A stretch of 64,000 nucleotides of DNA from Protonemura montana. Lineage: Eukaryota; Arthropoda; Insecta; Plecoptera; Nemouridae. A model generated the notes under the pieces. That model made no database searches. It was not told the DNA's origin and saw only the letters and a program-made list of their open reading frames with translations. The position numbers and the translations under genes were made by a program. The stretch is taken from assembly GCA_947568835.1 (NCBI GenBank), contig OX387607.1:20177277-20241276 (forward strand), written 5' to 3'. This document shows, piece after piece, positions 62,395 to 64,000 of this stretch (position 1 is its first letter; each line of letters opens with the position of its first letter).

Positions 62395-64000
62395 CTCTGC
62401 TACGCTAGCCAGTGGCTCCAGACACTCTGCCACGCTAGCTTGACGCTCTAGGCACTCTGCCTCGCTATTTAGACGCTCCAGAAACTCTGCCTCGCTAGCC
62501 AGGCACTCCAGACACTCTGGCTCGCTTCCAGGACGCTCCAGACACTCTGCCTTCCTAGCCAGCCGCTCCAGACACTCTGCCATGCTAGCCAGAGATTTCA
62601 GACACTCTGCTACGCTAGCTAGACGCTCCAGACACTCTGCCACGCTAGCTAGAAGCTCCAGACACTCTGCCTTGCTACTTAGACCCTTCAGACACTCTGC
62701 CTCGCTAGCCAGGCGCTCCAGACACTCTGCCTCGCTACCCAGACGCTCCAGACTATCTGCCACGCTAGCCAGTGGCTCCAGAATATTTGCCACGCTAGCC
62801 AGAGGCTCCAGACACTCTGCCACGCTAGCTAGACGCTCCAGACACTCTGCATCGCTAACCAGGCGCTCCAGACACTCTGCCTCGCTATCCAGACGCTCCA
62901 GACACTCTGCCTCGCTAGCATGACGCCCCAGACACTCTGCCTCGCTAGCCAGGCGCTCCAGACACTCTGCCTCGCTATCCAGACGCTCCAGACACTCTGC
63001 CTCGCAAGCCAGCCTCTCCAGACACTCTGCAATGCTAGCCAGACGCTCCAGACTTTCTGCCACGCTAGCCAGAGGTTTTAGACACTCTGCTACGCTAGCT
63101 AGACGCTCCAGACACTCTGCCTTGCTACCCAGACCCTCCAGACACTCTGCCTTGCTACCCAGACCCTCCAGACACTCTGCCTCGCTAGCCAGGCGCTCCA
63201 GACACGCTGCCTCGCTACCCAGACGCTCCAGACTATCAGCCACGCTAGCCAGTGGCTCCAGATTATCTGCCACGCTAGCCAGACGCTCCAGACACTCTGC
63301 CTCGCTAGCCAGACGCTTTAGACTTTCTGCCACGCTAGCCAGAGGTTTTAGACACTCTGCTACGCTAGCTAGACGCTCCAGACACTCTGCGTCGCTAGCT
63401 TGACGCTCCAGACACTCTGCCTTGCTACCCAGACCCTCCAGACACTCTGCCCCGCTAGCCTGGCGCTCCAGACACTCTGGCTCGCGACCCAGACGCTCCA
63501 GACACTCTGCCTCGCTACCCAGACGCTCCAGACTATCTGCTACGCTAGCCAAAGGCCCCAGACACTCTGCCACGCTAGCTAGACGCTCCAGACACTCTGC
63601 CTCGCTAGCCAGGCGCTCCAGACACTCTGCCTCGCTACCAAGACTCTCTAGACACTCTGCCTCGCTAGCCAGCCGCTTCAGACACTCTGCTACGCTACCC
63701 TGACGCTCCAGACTATCAGCCACGCTAGCCAGTGGCTCCAGATTATCTGCCACGCTAGCCAGAGGCTCCAGACACTCTGCCACGCTAGCTAGACGCTCCA
63801 GACACTCTGCCTCCCTAGCCAGACGCTCCAGACTTTCTGCCACGCTAGCCAGAGGTTTCAGACACTCTGCTACGCTAGCTTAACGCTCCAGACTTTCTGC
63901 TACGCTAGCCAGACGCTCAAGACACTATGCCACGCTAGCTTGACGCCTCAGACACTCTGCCTTGCTACCCAGACCCTCCAGACACTCTGCCTGCTACCCA
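62395..64000. repeat. Terminal monomer block, repeat of 48904-50509
   Basis: Offset 13,491 throughout. The difference from the 14,179-bp offset further left is exactly the 688 bp of the local duplication at 48 kb. The window ends 16 bases into the unit homologous to the 29-bp unit at 50494, and those bases already show the deletion (CTCTGCCTGCTACCCA). The 4,647-bp repeat therefore probably resumes beyond the window. Confidence 0.88.

Larger units (their letters stand above)
1..64000. repeat. 30-bp tandem array filling the window
   Basis: Every part of the window can be read as a 30-bp monomer, always in the same orientation. Monomer positions 1-10 are usually CTCTGCCTCG or CTCTGCCACG, positions 10-15 GCTAGC or GCTACC, and positions 21-30 GCTCCAGACA. 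The commonest variable positions are 8 (T/A), 9 (C/T), 14 (G/C), 16 (C/T) and 19 (G/A). A typical monomer is 20 of 30 G+C with 13 C against 7 G, so the plus strand is C-rich throughout. Counting register gives 2,136 complete monomers to base 63984. No unique flank, gene or known mobile element is seen. Function is unknown; satellite or giant minisatellite DNA is the best description. A repetitive coding exon is the main alternative and is considered unlikely because of amplified stops and frameshifts. Confidence 0.97.

Noticed and set aside
1..64000. Dozens of long open reading frames on both strands, including starts with Met
   Set aside because: They arise automatically from a 30-bp monomer with stop-free frames. 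They overlap on opposite strands, end at amplified stop-bearing units, are broken by 28-, 29- and 32-bp units, and have no non-repeat termini. The Met codons come from CCATGCTAGCC-type (plus) or CCATGC-type (minus) monomer variants.
1..64000. CRISPR array
   Set aside because: There are no spacers: units abut directly and the variable bases are scattered substitutions within the 30-bp monomer.
1..64000. CENP-B box or telomere-type repeat, which would identify a centromere or telomere
   Set aside because: I found no match to the CENP-B box core or to TTAGGG-like repeats. Location on the chromosome cannot be told from this window.
1..64000. Bacterial or phage origin
   Set aside because: No bacterial gene, ribosome binding site or operon is seen, and tandem arrays of this length and hierarchy are typical of eukaryotic nuclear DNA. 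It cannot be fully excluded from sequence alone.
1..64000. Monomer as three diverged 10-bp sub-units
   Set aside because: CTAGCCAG and CTCCAG share a few bases, but the first third does not fit, so no convincing 10-bp ancestor is visible.

Overview
The whole 64-kb window is one head-to-tail tandem array of a 30-bp monomer. There is no unique sequence at either edge, so the array continues on both sides. The usual monomer starts CTCTGCCTCG or CTCTGCCACG, has GCTAGC (or GCTACC) at its centre and ends GCTCCAGACA. I tracked the register by hand: 2,136 complete monomers run from base 1 to 63984, followed by 16 bases of the next. Thirty-nine units depart from 30 bp: 21 units of 28 bp, 4 of 32 bp, 2 of 33 bp, 8 of 29 bp, and 4 places where half a monomer (15 bp) is missing. 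I recognise no gene, RNA gene, transposon, CRISPR array or promoter. The organism cannot be named. An array this long with nested higher-order repeats, and variants that look like CpG decay, suggests satellite DNA or a giant minisatellite of a eukaryotic nuclear genome; this is inference.

Layout. From 1 to about 49.1 kb the array carries a recurring set of divergent monomers used here as landmarks. C is a block of about 270 bp that opens with a unit carrying stop codons on both strands. L is a 118-bp block that opens with a 28-bp unit and contains a T-rich stretch. T is a unit with an A/T core, TTAATATTTTAA. C always precedes L by a multiple of 30 bp (570 to 870, usually 810). L precedes T by 268 or 328 bp when T is present. 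There are 16 C blocks, 21 L blocks and 17 T units. From about 49.1 to 61.2 kb all three are missing, and the array is instead a 4,647-bp higher-order repeat present about 2.4 times. After that the C-L-T type returns (61.3 to 62.4 kb), and the window ends inside a repeat of what lies at 48.9 to 50.5 kb.

Higher-order structure. Local tandem duplications of very different size are superimposed: 2,801 bp (9.2-14.8 kb), 6,086 bp (13.9-26.1 kb), about 6.75 kb (25.2-35.5 kb), 1,378 bp (34.7-37.5 kb), 2,791 bp (39.6-45.1 kb), 628/688 bp (47.8-49.1 kb), 4,647 bp (49.4-60.5 kb) and about 14.2 kb (46.3-64 kb). Once the odd-length units are allowed for, the periods I checked are whole numbers of monomers. 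The pattern is what repeated in-register unequal exchange or replication slippage would leave.

Coding potential. Four of the six frames are open in a typical monomer because 30 is a multiple of three and the monomer has no stop in those frames. Long open frames on both strands (up to 783 codons) are therefore expected from any such array. They are cut by amplified stop-bearing units and by the odd-length units, so I do not call them genes. If any strand were translated, the antisense strand would give a decapeptide repeat, CLERLASEAE, and the sense strand SASLARRSRH.
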